A DNA stretch of 64,000 nucleotides from assembly GCA_018902545.1 (NCBI GenBank), contig JAHIQM010000010.1, positions 86,389 to 150,388 of the forward strand, written 5' to 3'. Positions 36,221 through 46,400 of this stretch are shown piece after piece. Each line of letters opens with the position of its first letter. Position 1 is the first letter of the stretch. The notes under the pieces were generated by a model that saw nothing but the letters and a program-made list of their open reading frames with translations, did no database searches and was not told the origin of the DNA. Made by a program: the position numbers and the translations under genes. This stretch comes from Pseudomonadota bacterium (lineage in GTDB: Bacteria; Desulfobacterota; Desulfovibrionia; Desulfovibrionales; Desulfomicrobiaceae).

Positions 36221-37375
36221 ATGCGCGAAAAATTTCTGGTTTTCGGGTCGCCGCGTATCGCCGAAGATGAGATCGAGGAAGTCGTGTCCTGCCTGCGCAG
36301 CGGGTGGATTGGCACTGGCCCCCGGGTTGCGGAATTCGAGCGGCGTTTTGCGGAATACAAGGACGCAGAGCATGCCGTGGCCGTCAACTCCTGCACAGCC
36401 GCACTGCATCTGAGCATCCTGGCCGCAGGCGTCGGCCCCGGCGACGAGGTCATCACCACTCCTCTGACTTTCTGTGCTTCGGTCAATGCCATTATCCACG
36501 CTGGTGCCACTCCGGTTCTTGCTGATGTGGACCCGCGCAGCATGAATATCGATCCCGAACGTGTGAAGGAAAAGATCACCTCCCGCACCAAGGCAATCCT
36601 GCCCGTGCATTTCGCGGGTCGCGCCTGTGATATGGACCCGATCTGTGCCCTGGCCGGGGAGCATGGGCTCTCGATCATCGAAGATTGTGCCCACGCCATC
36701 GAGACCGAATACCATGGCCGCAAGGCCGGATGTTTTGGGGATTTCGGCTGCTTCAGCTTTTACGTGACCAAAAACATCATCACCGGCGAGGGCGGCCTCA
36801 TTCTGGCCAAAAAACCGGAGCATGCGGCCCGGCTCAAGGTCCTGGCCTTGCACGGCATGTCCAGCGACGCCTGGAACCGTTTTGGAGACTCTGGCTACAA
36901 GCACTATCTCGTGACCGAGGCCGGCTTCAAGTACAACATGATGGATTTGCAGGCGTCCCTTGGCCTGCGTCAACTCGACAAGGTCGAAGCGTACTGGCAG
37001 CGGCGGGGGGAGATTTGGACCCGCTACATGGACGCTCTGGCCGATCTGCCGTTGACTTTGCCCGCGCCTGTAGAGGTGGGCACCCGTCACGCGTACCATC
37101 TTTACTCCGTGATGGTGGATGAGAAACGGACCGGGATCAGTCGCGACGCCTTTTTGACCGCCATGACGGGGCGCAAGATCGGGGTCGGCGTACACTATCT
37201 CTCCGTCCCCGAGCATCCGTACTATCAGGAGCGTTTCGGGTGGTCGCCGCAGGACTATCCCCATGCGCGTGACATCGGCCGCCAGACCGTGAGTCTTCCC
37301 ATTTCGGCCAAGCTGACCGATGCGGATGTGGATGATGTGATTACGGCCGTTCGCCAGGTTCTGGCCAGATCCTGA
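36221..37375 (+). CDS. DegT/DnrJ/EryC1 family sugar aminotransferase
   Basis: A 384-residue PLP aminotransferase of the ArnB/PseC/DegT type, which aminates keto-sugars on nucleotides for LPS, capsule or flagellin sugars. Motifs are SGWIGTGPRVAEFE, NSCTAALHLS, GDEVITTPLTFCAS, DCAHAIETEY and FYVTKNIITGEGG, whose Lys binds PLP. It ends VDDVITAVRQVL. The ATG at 36221 with GGAG six bases upstream is preferred to the ATG four codons earlier (36209). No other sugar-nucleotide genes adjoin it, so the sugar is unknown. A terminator follows. Confidence 0.88.
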   Translation: MREKFLVFGSPRIAEDEIEEVVSCLRSGWIGTGPRVAEFERRFAEYKDAEHAVAVNSCTAALHLSILAAGVGPGDEVITTPLTFCASVNAIIHAGATPVLADVDPRSMNIDPERVKEKITSRTKAILPVHFAGRACDMDPICALAGEHGLSIIEDCAHAIETEYHGRKAGCFGDFGCFSFYVTKNIITGEGGLILAKKPEHAARLKVLALHGMSSDAWNRFGDSGYKHYLVTEAGFKYNMMDLQASLGLRQLDKVEAYWQRRGEIWTRYMDALADLPLTLPAPVEVGTRHAYHLYSVMVDEKRTGISRDAFLTAMTGRKIGVGVHYLSVPEHPYYQERFGWSPQDYPHARDIGRQTVSLPISAKLTDADVDDVITAVRQVLARS

Positions 37376-37404
37376 GCCAGCCTCCCCTGATTGACTTGAT
37401 GAAG

Positions 37405-37447
37405 GCGCTGAAAAGCCGGGTGGACCGGTGTCTTCAGCGCTTTTTTT
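37405..37447 (+). terminator. Terminator after the aminotransferase gene
   Basis: GCGCTGAA (37405-37412) pairs with TTCAGCGC (37433-37440), and seven T residues follow. The loop is long and partly self-complementary. It overlaps the end of convergent rarD. Confidence 0.8.
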
Positions 37448-38324
37448 ATGAGGGCTGTCGCAGGCTGCGTCCGAATTTCCAGCGCTCCAGCCAGAACAGG
37501 AGCACCGCGATCCAGACCATGCCGAAACCTGTGAGCTGATTGCGCGAGAATGGTTCGTGGTACACGAAGACGCCGATGAGGAATTGGATGGTCGGCGCGA
37601 TGTACTGCAGGATGCCGATCATGGACAGTGGGATGCGGTGCGCGGCGGCGGCGAACAGGACCAGGGGCGCGGTGGTGACCAGTCCCGCGCCTGCGAGCAT
37701 CAGGTCCGAGCCGATTCCTGCGTGCAAAAAGGCTCCGACGCCCGCATGCTCGCTCCAGCCGAGCCAGAGCAGGGCGGGGAGGAGAAGCAAACCTGTCTCA
37801 AGGGTCAGACCTTCGAAAGCGCCAAGGGGCGCCTTTTTTTTGACCAGCCCGTAGAGGCTGAAGGTTACGGCCAGGGTCAGGGCGATCCATGGCAGGCGCC
37901 CGTATTGGACGGTCAGGTAGATTACCCCCGCTGCGGCCAGACCCAGGGGAATCCATTGCAGACGCCGCAGCCTTTCACGCATGAAGAAGACGCCAAGCAG
38001 TACGGAGAGCAGGGGGTTTATGAAATATCCCAGGCTCGCCTCCACGATATAGCCCGCGTTGACGCTCCAGACATAGATGAACCAGTTCACGCCGATGAGC
38101 AGGCTGGCCAGGACATAGCTGCCCCAGACCGTGGGACAAAGGTCGCTGCGCAGTTTTGCGACGCGCCTGGTCAGGACCAGAAAAATGGCCAGGAATGCAA
38201 AGGACCAGGCGATGCGGTGGCTCAGCAGTTGCGCTGTGGGCACATGGCCCAGGAGCTTCCAGTAGATGGGCAGAAGGCCCCAGCTGACATAGGCCCCGAT
38301 TGCGGCGAGAATCCCTGTGTTCAT
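37446..38324 (-). CDS. rarD: RarD family EamA transporter
   Basis: A 292-residue integral membrane protein with about ten hydrophobic segments in two EamA halves. The N-terminal YVSWGLLPIYWKLL, the RIAWSFAFL segment and VNWFIYVWSVN are typical of RarD. The family is tied to chloramphenicol sensitivity in Pseudomonas, but its physiological substrate is unknown. The ATG at 38324 is the first Met. The gene is 53 bases after mtgA on the same strand and converges on the aminotransferase gene. Confidence 0.88.
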   Translation of the reverse strand: MNTGILAAIGAYVSWGLLPIYWKLLGHVPTAQLLSHRIAWSFAFLAIFLVLTRRVAKLRSDLCPTVWGSYVLASLLIGVNWFIYVWSVNAGYIVEASLGYFINPLLSVLLGVFFMRERLRRLQWIPLGLAAAGVIYLTVQYGRLPWIALTLAVTFSLYGLVKKKAPLGAFEGLTLETGLLLLPALLWLGWSEHAGVGAFLHAGIGSDLMLAGAGLVTTAPLVLFAAAAHRIPLSMIGILQYIAPTIQFLIGVFVYHEPFSRNQLTGFGMVWIAVLLFWLERWKFGRSLRQPS

Positions 38325-38377
38325 GAAGCGTTATCCTGTACGAAACGTTTGGCGGGCAATCCTGGCCTTTGCGCCGC

Positions 38378-39142
38378 TTAGTGCCAGTCGATGTGGTCCG
38401 GTCCCAGTTGGCGCATCTGGGTTTGAATCCACTGCGCGCGTTGCCGCACATAGGCGGAAGGGTGTGTCGCGGACGACCTTCCTGGGCTCGGCAGCACCGA
38501 GGCCAGCAGCGCCGCCTCGTGAGCGGTCAGCCTATCCGGGGGCTTGTTGAAGAAGCGTCTGGCCGCGGCGTTCACTCCGTAGGTGCCATCGCCGAATTCG
38601 GCGATATTGAGGTACACTTCCAGAATTCTCTTCTTGGGCCACAGAAGTTCGATCAGCACGGTCAGGCCCGCTTCCAGCCCCTTGCGCACATAGCTGCGCC
38701 CCGACCACAAAAAAAGGTTTTTGGCCACCTGCTGCGAGATGGTGCTCGCACCTCGGACGGTGCGGCCCTTCTCGTTATGCTCCATGGCGCGGGCTATGGC
38801 GTCCACATCAAACCCGAAATGATGTGGAAAATTCTGATCTTCCGCCGCGACTACGGCCAGAGCCATGTGCCTGGGGATGTTGTGCATGGATGTCCACCTG
38901 TACATCACCGCCGGGCCGGGAGCCGATCCCGTCAGCCGTTCCACATGACGGGTGAGCATGAACGCGCTGGTGGGTGGCGGGACGAAGCGCAGGAGGAAGA
39001 TTATAGCCACAATTCCCGGCAATATCCACGCGGCCACGCGCAGGATGCGCCGGAGCGGCCCGGGGCGGGGCGCCGTGCGGTTTTTCGAAGCCGGTCGCGG
39101 TTGCGTACGCCGGGTGCGGGAAGAGGTTGTGCTGCGTGTCAT
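38378..39142 (-). CDS. mtgA: Monofunctional biosynthetic peptidoglycan transglycosylase
   Basis: A 254-residue GT51 enzyme that polymerises lipid II. A short basic N-terminus precedes one TM helix (about residues 31-51). The catalytic part has AAEDQNFPHHFGFD (active-site Glu), RGASTISQQVAKNLFLW, RKGLEAGLTVLIELLWPKKRILEVYLN and EFGDGTYGVNAAA. There is no transpeptidase domain. The ATG at 39142 gives an N-terminus rich in Arg/Thr. A GTG 15 codons upstream is possible. Confidence 0.92.
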   Translation of the reverse strand: MTRSTTSSRTRRTQPRPASKNRTAPRPGPLRRILRVAAWILPGIVAIIFLLRFVPPPTSAFMLTRHVERLTGSAPGPAVMYRWTSMHNIPRHMALAVVAAEDQNFPHHFGFDVDAIARAMEHNEKGRTVRGASTISQQVAKNLFLWSGRSYVRKGLEAGLTVLIELLWPKKRILEVYLNIAEFGDGTYGVNAAARRFFNKPPDRLTAHEAALLASVLPSPGRSSATHPSAYVRQRAQWIQTQMRQLGPDHIDWH

Positions 39143-39253
39143 TTTGGAGCTACTGGATTTCAAGCAGGGGACGTGACGCCCGGCCACCGCTTGTGCGCCG
39201 ACGTCATGCCAAAGTCAATGCGCCCGCGATCGTTTAAAACAAAGGACCAATAC

Positions 39254-39868
39254 ATGAATCATCCCCTTAATGAAACCCTGGCCACCATCCATGCCCGGCA
39301 CAGCATCCGTCAGTTCGAACCTCGCGAATTGTCCGAGGATCTGCTCATGGCCATGCTCGATGCAGCCAATCAGGCCCCCTCGGCTCACAATCGCCAGTCC
39401 TGGAGGTTCGTCATTCTGGAGGGGACGGCCAGGAACGATCTGGCCGAGCTGGTATCCTCGGCATCAAAGACATTTCAGAAGCCGGCCTCGTCGCTGTTGC
39501 GCATGGCCGCGCGCAGCATCGCCTCGGCCCCGGTGACGGTCGCCGTGGTCAACACCGGGGACCTGATCAGCCACGGCACGGAGCTTTTCCATGTGGACCG
39601 CGAGATGGGTTTTGATTTTTTTCGCACCATGGAGATTCAGAGTTCGGCGGCGGCCGTGGAGAACCTGCTTCTGGCCGCCACATCGCTCGGACTTGGCGCT
39701 GTGTGGCTCGGCATTCTTTACCTCATCAAGGATGAGATCCTGACTTTTCTGCAGGAGCCCAAAGGCGAGTTCATGGCCGTGGTTCCTGTGGGCCATCCCC
39801 TGCGGCCTACCCAGGGGCCGAACAAGAAACCCCTGCAGAACGTGATCAAGAAGATCTTAAAACCCTGA
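39254..39868 (+). CDS. Nitroreductase family protein
   Basis: A 204-residue FMN-dependent nitroreductase. It has [12 protein letters not shown] at the start, [14 protein letters not shown] in the FMN-binding part, [22 protein letters not shown], and VVPVGHPL. Family members reduce nitroaromatics, quinones or flavins, and the physiological substrate is unknown. The ATG at 39254 follows AAAGGA. It is 14 bases before fumC, so the two share a transcript. Confidence 0.88.
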   Translation: MNHPLNETLATIHARHSIRQFEPRELSEDLLMAMLDAANQAPSAHNRQSWRFVILEGTARNDLAELVSSASKTFQKPASSLLRMAARSIASAPVTVAVVNTGDLISHGTELFHVDREMGFDFFRTMEIQSSAAAVENLLLAATSLGLGAVWLGILYLIKDEILTFLQEPKGEFMAVVPVGHPLRPTQGPNKKPLQNVIKKILKP

Positions 39869-39882
39869 CCGGCGGAGGGCGC

Positions 39883-41283
39883 ATGACGCAGACACGGGTG
39901 GAGACCGACAGCATGGGCGCGGTGGAAGTTCCGGCGGATCGCTATTGGGGCGCGCAGACCCAGCGTTCCCTGAAATATTTCGCCATCGGCCAGGAGCGCA
40001 TGCCGCAGGAGGTCATCCATGCCTTCGGCATCCTGAAACTCGCTGCGGCGCAGGCCAATCTGGAACTGGGCAAGCTGTCCGCCGAGTTGGCCGAGCCGAT
40101 CATGGAGGCTTGCCGGGAAGTCATGGACGGGAAGCTTGCCGGGCATTTCCCCTTGCATGTCTGGCAGACGGGCAGTGGCACCCAGACCAACATGAACGTG
40201 AACGAGGTCGTGGCCAACCGGGCCATCGAACTCCTCGGCGGGGTGCTTGGCAGCAAGAGGCCCGTGCATCCCAACGACCACGTCAACATGTCCCAGTCAT
40301 CCAACGACACATTCCCGGCGGCCATGCACATTGCGGCCGTGCGCATGCTCACAGGGGCGCTGATCCCGGCCGCGGAGGCCATGCATGCGGAGCTTGAACG
40401 CAAGGCCGTGGAGTGGGACGACATCGTCAAGATTGGCCGCACCCATCTGCAGGACGCCGTGCCCATGACCCTGGGGCAGGAGTTTTCCGGCTACGCGGCC
40501 CTGCTTGCGGATAACATTGAGCGGCTGCGGGGCTGCCTGCCGCATCTGTACCGGCTGGCGCTGGGCGGGACGGCCGTGGGTACGGGCCTGGGGACGCATC
40601 CGGATTTCGCCCGTTTAGCCACGGGCCGGATCGCCGAATTCACGGGCTTGCCGTTCGTTCCGGCTCCTAATTTCTACGCCGCCCTCTCGGCCCATGACGC
40701 CATGGTCATGGCTTCGGGGGCCTTGAAGACTTCTGCCTGCTCGCTCATGAAGATCGCCAACGATATCCGCTGGCTGGCCTCCGGTCCGCGCGCGGGACTT
40801 GGCGAGCTCGTCTTGCCCGCCAACGAGCCCGGATCGTCCATCATGCCCGGCAAGGTCAATCCGACCCAGTCCGAGGCCATGACCATGGTCTGTGTGCAGG
40901 TCATGGGCCTGGACGCGGCCATCGGGTTCGCGGGATCCCAGGGCAACTTTGAGCTCAATGTCTTCAAACCCGTGATGATCTTCAATCTGCTAACCGGCAT
41001 GCGTCTGCTGGCCGACGCCTGCGCAAGCTTCACGGCCCACGCCCTGACAGGGCTCGCGCCGGACAAGGCGGTCATTTCCCGGCATGTGGGAAATTCGCTC
41101 ATGCTGGTCACGGCCCTCTCGCCGGTCATCGGCTACGACCGGGCCGCCGAGGTTGCGCACAAGGCGCATGCCCAGGGGACAAGTCTGAAAGAGGCTTGCC
41201 TGAGCCTTGGTTATCTGGACGGGGATGCGTTTGACGCCCTGGTCCGGCCTCTGGCCATGGCCAAGCCGCACGGCGCCGGTTGA
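39883..41283 (+). CDS. fumC: Fumarate hydratase class II
   Basis: A 466-residue class II (iron-free) fumarase that interconverts fumarate and malate. The superfamily signature [13 protein letters not shown] lies near residue 320, and [19 protein letters not shown] and [20 protein letters not shown] are in family order. The ATG at 39883 follows GGAGG. In sulfate reducers the enzyme works with fumarate reductase and malate use. The kor genes, which also feed partial TCA reactions, lie about 3 kb downstream. Confidence 0.96.
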   Translation: MTQTRVETDSMGAVEVPADRYWGAQTQRSLKYFAIGQERMPQEVIHAFGILKLAAAQANLELGKLSAELAEPIMEACREVMDGKLAGHFPLHVWQTGSGTQTNMNVNEVVANRAIELLGGVLGSKRPVHPNDHVNMSQSSNDTFPAAMHIAAVRMLTGALIPAAEAMHAELERKAVEWDDIVKIGRTHLQDAVPMTLGQEFSGYAALLADNIERLRGCLPHLYRLALGGTAVGTGLGTHPDFARLATGRIAEFTGLPFVPAPNFYAALSAHDAMVMASGALKTSACSLMKIANDIRWLASGPRAGLGELVLPANEPGSSIMPGKVNPTQSEAMTMVCVQVMGLDAAIGFAGSQGNFELNVFKPVMIFNLLTGMRLLADACASFTAHALTGLAPDKAVISRHVGNSLMLVTALSPVIGYDRAAEVAHKAHAQGTSLKEACLSLGYLDGDAFDALVRPLAMAKPHGAG

Positions 41284-41354
41284 TTCCTGCGCGCCGTTCA
41301 TTCAATGCGGGAGACTGGGCCACGAAGTCGGTTCAGAGCGGACCTGCGGGTTGT

Positions 41355-42122
41355 TCAGGATGCATCTGATTTTTTGGAGCCGAGCTCCGCAAGCCGGATG
41401 TATTTCTGGAAGGCGTAAAAAAAGGAATTGACCGCCAGCACGAACCCGGCCTTGCCGTCCAGAAATCCGCGCCGGAAGAAATAAATCTTCATGAACCTGG
41501 CCAGTCCGTGTCCAAGAGCCTTGGCTACGCCCGAACGTTTGCCGTTGGAGTGCATTTCCTCGGCGGCGATCTGCGTGTAATAATTCATCTTTTCTACGTG
41601 CTGCTTGAGGTTCGCATACGGGTAGTGGATGATGTCTCCCGTCAGGCGGCGCGTTTTTCCTTTTGTTTCAAACCCGTAATGCGGCCCCGACACATGCACT
41701 CCCGTGTCCCCCAGCTTGAAGACGCGGGGAAGCAGGTCCGGATACCATCCGCTGTGGCGCAGGAAGCGGTCGAAGTAGTAGGAAGTCCGGGGGCAGAGAA
41801 AGGCGCTCATGTCCTGCGGGTCCTGCAAGGCGCGGATGACGGCCGCTCGCAGCTCATCGGACAGGATCTCGTCCTGGTCGAGAGAGACCACCCAGGCAGT
41901 GGTAATGTGCTCGAAGGCGAATTCGAACTGCTTCTTGGGCCCGGGCCATGGGTTGACCAGGACGCGCGCCCCGTGGGCGGCGGCGATCTCCGCCGTGGCG
42001 TCGGTGCTCACGGAATCCACGACCAGGAGCTGGTCACAGAAATCAAGGGATGCCAGGCACGCGTCCAGATGTTTTGCCCCATTCAAGGTCAGGATCAGCC
42101 CGGTGACTTCAGATTTAGCCAA
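41355..42122 (-). CDS. GT2 family glycosyltransferase (WaaE/KdtX-like)
   Basis: A 255-residue GT-A protein. It begins [18 protein letters not shown], with [24 protein letters not shown] (DxD-type metal/sugar-nucleotide site) and [11 protein letters not shown]. This pattern fits the WaaE/KdtX/LpsE group that adds a sugar to the inner LPS core. The start is TTG at 42122, preceded by GGAGG, and overlaps tmk by 8 bases. A GTG seven codons upstream would sit before the Shine-Dalgarno. It ends the yhaM-like/tmk/GT2 operon. The donor sugar is unknown. Confidence 0.82.
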   Translation of the reverse strand: MAKSEVTGLILTLNGAKHLDACLASLDFCDQLLVVDSVSTDATAEIAAAHGARVLVNPWPGPKKQFEFAFEHITTAWVVSLDQDEILSDELRAAVIRALQDPQDMSAFLCPRTSYYFDRFLRHSGWYPDLLPRVFKLGDTGVHVSGPHYGFETKGKTRRLTGDIIHYPYANLKQHVEKMNYYTQIAAEEMHSNGKRSGVAKALGHGLARFMKIYFFRRGFLDGKAGFVLAVNSFFYAFQKYIRLAELGSKKSDAS

Positions 42123-42750
42123 GCCCTTTTTCCTCCAGACCACGCAGGATGGAGTTGAAGACGGCGTCCGGGTCCCGGCCCGCGTCCACGACCAGAAAGC
42201 GGCTGCGGTGCAGAGCGGCCCAGGTCAGGTAGCCTTCGCGGATGCGGGTGTGGAAGGCGATGCTCTCGGCCTCGAAGCGGCCTTCGGTGGCGGCCTTGTT
42301 GTCCTGCATGTTGCGGGTCAGGGCGCGCTTAAGTCCGATCTCCGGTTCGATGTCCAGCAGGATGGTCACGTCCGGCCACAGCCCCTGCACGGCCACGTCG
42401 TTCAGGTGGTGCAACAGCGCCGGGTCAAGGCCGCGTCCATAGCCCTGGTAGACCACGGTGGAGTCGGCGAAGCGGTCGCAGATCACGGTGCGCCCGTCTT
42501 CCATGGCCGGGCGGATGATCGAGGATACGTGCTGGGCACGGTCGGCCAGGTACAGGAAGAGCTCGCTGGTGGAGGACAGGTCGCTGTTTTTGGGATCGAG
42601 CAGGATGCGCCTGAGTTCTTTCCCCAGGCGGCTGCCGCCGGGTTCCAGAGTATGCAGGACATCGTGCCCTTGACGTACGAAATATTCGATGAGCTTCTTG
42701 CACTGCGTGGACTTGCCGCAGCCCTCCATGCCTTCAAAAGTGAGAAACAT
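42115..42750 (-). CDS. tmk: Thymidylate kinase
   Basis: A 211-residue dTMP kinase. The P-loop [12 protein letters not shown] (residues 5-16) opens the protein. [16 protein letters not shown] is the DRX-type dTMP-binding segment, and a lid region follows ([15 protein letters not shown]). The ATG at 42750 has AAGGAG five bases upstream; the GTG two codons earlier overlaps the spacer. It is 9 bases after the yhaM-like gene and overlaps the glycosyltransferase by 8. Confidence 0.95.
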   Translation of the reverse strand: MFLTFEGMEGCGKSTQCKKLIEYFVRQGHDVLHTLEPGGSRLGKELRRILLDPKNSDLSSTSELFLYLADRAQHVSSIIRPAMEDGRTVICDRFADSTVVYQGYGRGLDPALLHHLNDVAVQGLWPDVTILLDIEPEIGLKRALTRNMQDNKAATEGRFEAESIAFHTRIREGYLTWAALHRSRFLVVDAGRDPDAVFNSILRGLEEKGLG

Positions 42751-42759
42751 GTCCACTCC

Positions 42760-43845
42760 TTACGAGTTGCCGGATGTTGCGGTGATGCCCATGGCCTTTA
42801 AAAGAGGCGAGTCCTCGGATTTGGGCTGCACTTTCCTGGGTATCCTGGGCTGGGGTTCCGAGGACTTGGCCGGGGCCGGGGTGCGCATGGGCTGGTACAG
42901 GTAGCGCCCCAGGGTGCGGTGGTAATCGCTCCATCCGCTGATCTGCTCTCCGTCTGGCGCCTTCAGGGCTCCATGCACGGTGTTGATCTTGGCGTCCAGG
43001 TTGTCCGCGTAATGCAGGATGAAGGCTTCCATGGTCTGGGGCAGACAGGGCGAGCCGAATGCCAGCTCGCCGTGGTGCGCGACGATGAGGTGCTTTAAAT
43101 GCATGGCCATCGCTTCGGGCAGGTCTTTTGTCTTGCGCAGATAAGGTTCCAGAACCTCCAGACCGATCTGGATATGTCCGAGCAGGCGCCCGGCGTCGGT
43201 GTACTCGCGGCTGATGCCGTGGGAGAGTTCGAAAGCCTTGCCCAGGTCGTGAAACAGGGCGGCCACGAGCAAAATCTCCTTGTCAACCTGCGGGTAGAGC
43301 AGGGACAGGGCCTTGCAGATGCGCATAATGGCCAGGGTGTGCTCCAGCAGCCCCCCGGCATAAGCGTGGTGGATGGCCTTGGCCCCCGGCGCGCTCAGGA
43401 GGGATGCGCGGATATGCTCGTCGCGGAGCACGCTCTTGCACAGGGCCGACCAGGGCTTGAAGGTCAACTCGGTGTTCAGGAGTTCTTCCATTTCGCGCAG
43501 GAGCTCTTCCGGCGGGATGGCGGATGAGGGCAGGAAGTCGGTCAGGTCCAGTCCCGCCTCGCGCGGGTCGATGACGGTCATGTCGGTGATGTTCATCTGC
43601 AGCTGGTCTTTGAAGGAGGCCACCTGCCCGCTCACGGCCACGAATTGTTCGGCCTGCAGACCCTCGTATTGCTGGCTCTGCGGAAACCATACGCGGGCTT
43701 CGATGCTGCCGGTGGAGTCGGTCAGGGTCAGTTGCCAGTAGGGTCCATTCTTGGCTTCCTTGCGCTGGACCTGGGACAGGGCGAATACCTCGGAAATCGA
43801 ATTTCCTTCGGCTAAATCGCGAACGTAGGTTTTTTTGTGCTTCAT
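42760..43845 (-). CDS. OB-fold and HD-domain 3'-5' exoribonuclease, YhaM-like
   Basis: A 361-residue protein. The N-terminal OB-fold (about 10-95; YWQLTLTDSTGSIEARVW) is followed by an HD domain: HHAYAGGLLEHTLA, ALFHDLGKAFEL and LIVAHHGELAFGSP. This is the YhaM/CBF1 arrangement, which trims RNA 3' ends in Gram-positive bacteria. Whether it acts on RNA here is inference. The last ~60 residues are Pro/Lys-rich and probably disordered. The ATG at 43845 starts a short operon with tmk and the glycosyltransferase. Confidence 0.85.
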   Translation of the reverse strand: MKHKKTYVRDLAEGNSISEVFALSQVQRKEAKNGPYWQLTLTDSTGSIEARVWFPQSQQYEGLQAEQFVAVSGQVASFKDQLQMNITDMTVIDPREAGLDLTDFLPSSAIPPEELLREMEELLNTELTFKPWSALCKSVLRDEHIRASLLSAPGAKAIHHAYAGGLLEHTLAIMRICKALSLLYPQVDKEILLVAALFHDLGKAFELSHGISREYTDAGRLLGHIQIGLEVLEPYLRKTKDLPEAMAMHLKHLIVAHHGELAFGSPCLPQTMEAFILHYADNLDAKINTVHGALKAPDGEQISGWSDYHRTLGRYLYQPMRTPAPAKSSEPQPRIPRKVQPKSEDSPLLKAMGITATSGNS

Positions 43846-44087
43846 TAAGTTGCTATTCCTGCATGCATGAGGTAATGGCACCCACAGGGGCGAAATCAAT
43901 ATTTTCTAAGATAATTGGGCGGTTGCACAGTATTTCAAAGGTTTTTGCCTGAGTGTTTCCCGTTTCGTCTACAGGCAAGTTTTCAGCTTTGGCAAGAGGC
44001 CGGACGTGTCCGGTCGCATTGACGATTCCATTCGGCGTGTCTTTTTTCATACCTCGAAAGAAACCAGAAACATTTTATCGAGTGGTT

Positions 44088-44432
44088 ATGTCCAAAAAGA
44101 AAGGTCAAGCAAAGGTGACGATTTATCCGGATTGGTGTAAAGGCTGTGGAATATGCGCGGCTTTTTGTCCATCCAAAGTGCTCGAACTCTGGCCGGATGG
44201 CAAAGCACATGTGGTGCGCGAGGAAGACTGCGTGAATTGCGGATTCTGTGAGCTGCATTGCCCGGATTTCGCGATCTCCGTGACCCCCAAGGAGGTCAGC
44301 CGCAGAAAGACCGACACGCTTGATGCCTCAACAGGCGGGCCTCTTGACCCGTCCGCAGGCACCGACCCGGGTCCGGAGGAAAATGTTGGAACACCTAACC
44401 GGGAAGACGAAAATGGCCACAAAAAAGCGTAA
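44088..44432 (+). CDS. korD: 2-oxoacid:ferredoxin oxidoreductase delta (ferredoxin) subunit
   Basis: A 114-residue 2[4Fe-4S] ferredoxin subunit. The cluster motifs are CKGCGICAAFCP (C17-C27) and CVNCGFCELHCP (C48-C58), then a ~50-residue hydrophilic tail. It passes electrons from the KorAB catalytic core. The gene order delta-alpha-beta-gamma is that of 2-oxoglutarate:ferredoxin oxidoreductases, so I favour 2-oxoglutarate, though branched 2-oxoacids cannot be excluded. The ATG at 44088 gives a compact N-terminus. It overlaps korA by 20 bases. The ~240 bases upstream, shared divergently with the yhaM-like gene, hold no gene I trust. Confidence 0.85.
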   Translation: MSKKKGQAKVTIYPDWCKGCGICAAFCPSKVLELWPDGKAHVVREEDCVNCGFCELHCPDFAISVTPKEVSRRKTDTLDASTGGPLDPSAGTDPGPEENVGTPNREDENGHKKA

Positions 44433-45561
44433 GAGAAAGGAAATTTTTGCCCTCGGCAACGAGGCTGTGGTCGAGGGCGCATTGCTGGCCGGTTGCAGCT
44501 TTTATGCGGGCTATCCCATCACGCCCTCCACGGAGATCGCCGAGGTCATGTCCGCAAGACTGCCCTTCGTCAAGGACGGGGTTTTCATTCAGATGGAAGA
44601 CGAGATCGCCAGCATGGGTGCCATCATCGGCGCATCCCTGGCCGGCCGCAAGACCATGACTGCCACCTCCGGCCCGGGCTTTTCCCTGATGCAGGAGAAC
44701 CTGGGTTACGCCTGCATGACCGAGGTACCCTTGGTTGTGGTCAACGTCATGCGCGGGGGACCCAGTACCGGTCTGCCGACGAGCCCCGCCCAGGGCGATG
44801 TGCAGCAGGCCCGCTGGGGCTGTCACGGCGACCACCCGATCATCGTCCTGTCGGCCAGCGATGTGCAGGAGTGTCTGGAAATGACCGTGGTGGCCTTCAA
44901 TTTCGCCGAGAAATACCGCACACCAGTCATTTTGCTCTTAGATGAGATCACGGCCCACACCAGAGAGAAGATCTCCATTCCCGAGCCCGAGGACTTTGAG
45001 ATCCTGGCGCGGGTCACCCCGGCCATGCCGCCGGAATGGTACGTGTCCTATGAGGAGACCATGCGCGGGGTCCCGGCCCTGCCGCCGCTGGGGTCCGGAT
45101 ACCGCTTCCACGTCACGGGCCTGACCCACGACCAGAACGGCTTTCCGACATCCAAGCCCGACGAGGTCAAGGCGCTGATGCATCGTCAGTTCCGCAAGAT
45201 CGACCAGTTTTTCTACGACATTCAGCTTTTCGACGAGGTCAGCTGCGAGGATGCAGAAGTGGTCGTCGTGGCCTACGGTTGCGTGGCCCGCTCGGCAGAG
45301 CTTGCCGTGCACATGGCCCGGGAGCGCGGGGTCAAGGCGGGGCTTTTGAAACTCAAGACCCTCTTCCCCTTCCCCAAGACCGCAGTGCAGGCCCTGGCCC
45401 GGCAGTGCAAGGCGCTGATCGTGCCGGAGCTGAACATGGGCCAGATCTCGCGCGAGGTGAAGCGGGTCAATAACGGATTGACCCATATCATCACCAACAA
45501 CCGCGTCGACGGCCAGATCATCACTCCCTCGGAAATCTTCAAAAACATCATGCAGGCGTGA
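44413..45561 (+). CDS. korA: 2-oxoacid:ferredoxin oxidoreductase alpha subunit
   Basis: A 382-residue alpha subunit with GNEAVVEGALLAGCSFYAGYPITPSTEIAE, TATSGPGFSLMQENLGYA, NVMRGGPSTGLPT, and the C-terminal LFPFPKTAVQALARQ. These are the 2-oxoacid-binding and domain-I features of the KorA/VorB type. The ATG at 44413 is chosen; an ATG ten codons upstream sits right after GGAGG with only three bases of spacing. The gene overlaps korD by 20 bases, and its stop is two bases before korB. Confidence 0.9.
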   Translation: MATKKRKRKEIFALGNEAVVEGALLAGCSFYAGYPITPSTEIAEVMSARLPFVKDGVFIQMEDEIASMGAIIGASLAGRKTMTATSGPGFSLMQENLGYACMTEVPLVVVNVMRGGPSTGLPTSPAQGDVQQARWGCHGDHPIIVLSASDVQECLEMTVVAFNFAEKYRTPVILLLDEITAHTREKISIPEPEDFEILARVTPAMPPEWYVSYEETMRGVPALPPLGSGYRFHVTGLTHDQNGFPTSKPDEVKALMHRQFRKIDQFFYDIQLFDEVSCEDAEVVVVAYGCVARSAELAVHMARERGVKAGLLKLKTLFPFPKTAVQALARQCKALIVPELNMGQISREVKRVNNGLTHIITNNRVDGQIITPSEIFKNIMQA

Positions 45562-45563
45562 CC

Positions 45564-46400
45564 ATGGCACAGGTAACACAACTCATTCACGACTATCTGC
45601 GGCACAACAAGAAGTTCCCCCATGTCTACTGCGCGGGTTGCGGACACGGCATTGTGCTCGGTTCCCTCATCCGCAGCGTGCACAGCCTGGGTTATTCCAA
45701 GGACGAAGTCGTCCTTGTGGCGGGCATCGGCTGTTCCGGGCGCATGGCCGTGTACGTTGACTTCAACACCGTGCACACCACCCATGGCCGGGCCCTGACC
45801 TTTGCCACAGGTATCAAGATGGCCAATCCGAACCTCAAGGTCATTGTGGTCATGGGCGACGGCGACGCCATGTCCATCGGCGGCAATCACCTCATCCACG
45901 CGGCCCGGCGCAACATTGGCCTCACCGCCCTGGTTCTGAACAACAACATCTACGGCATGACCGGCGGCCAGGCCTCGCCCACCAGTCCCGAGGGAACCAT
46001 ATCGGCCACTTCGCCCTTCGGCCAGCTCGAAAGCAGCTTCGACATTGTGGAAATGGCCATGGCCAGCGGCGCGAGTTACGTGGCCAGGGGCACGGTGCTG
46101 CACGCCAACATGCTCGATTCGCTCATTTCCGAAGCCTTGGAGAAGCCGGGCTTCAATCTGGTGGAGATACTGACTCCCTGCCACACCCAGTACGGCCGCA
46201 AGAACAAGTTCAAGACCGTGGTGGACATGTACCAGTGGTACAAGAAGAACACCGCGAAGCTGGAACGCTACCGGCAACTCGCTCCGGAAGAGCAGGCGAA
46301 GTTTACGCCCATCGGCGTGTTCCGGGACGAAATGCGCCCCGGCTTGGAAGTGAAATACGCGACACTGCGCAACAAGCTTCAGGAGCAGCCAAATGCCTAA
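45564..46400 (+). CDS. korB: 2-oxoacid:ferredoxin oxidoreductase beta (TPP) subunit
   Basis: A 278-residue thiamine-diphosphate subunit. The TPP/Mg site is GDGDAMSIGGNH through NNNIYGMTGGQASPTSPEG. CAGCGHGIV and GIGCSGR hold the conserved cysteines near the cluster. The enzyme oxidatively decarboxylates a 2-oxoacid to the acyl-CoA with ferredoxin reduction, and can run in reverse for CO2 fixation. The ATG at 45564 directly follows the korA stop. A GTG two codons earlier overlaps it. The 3' end overlaps korC by 8 bases. Confidence 0.92.
   Translation: MAQVTQLIHDYLRHNKKFPHVYCAGCGHGIVLGSLIRSVHSLGYSKDEVVLVAGIGCSGRMAVYVDFNTVHTTHGRALTFATGIKMANPNLKVIVVMGDGDAMSIGGNHLIHAARRNIGLTALVLNNNIYGMTGGQASPTSPEGTISATSPFGQLESSFDIVEMAMASGASYVARGTVLHANMLDSLISEALEKPGFNLVEILTPCHTQYGRKNKFKTVVDMYQWYKKNTAKLERYRQLAPEEQAKFTPIGVFRDEMRPGLEVKYATLRNKLQEQPNA

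Noticed and set aside
43853..44050. 65-codon minus-strand frame in the yhaM-like/korD gap
   Set aside because: GAGGT abuts its ATG with no spacing, and the translation has no recognisable features. The region is better read as divergent promoters.
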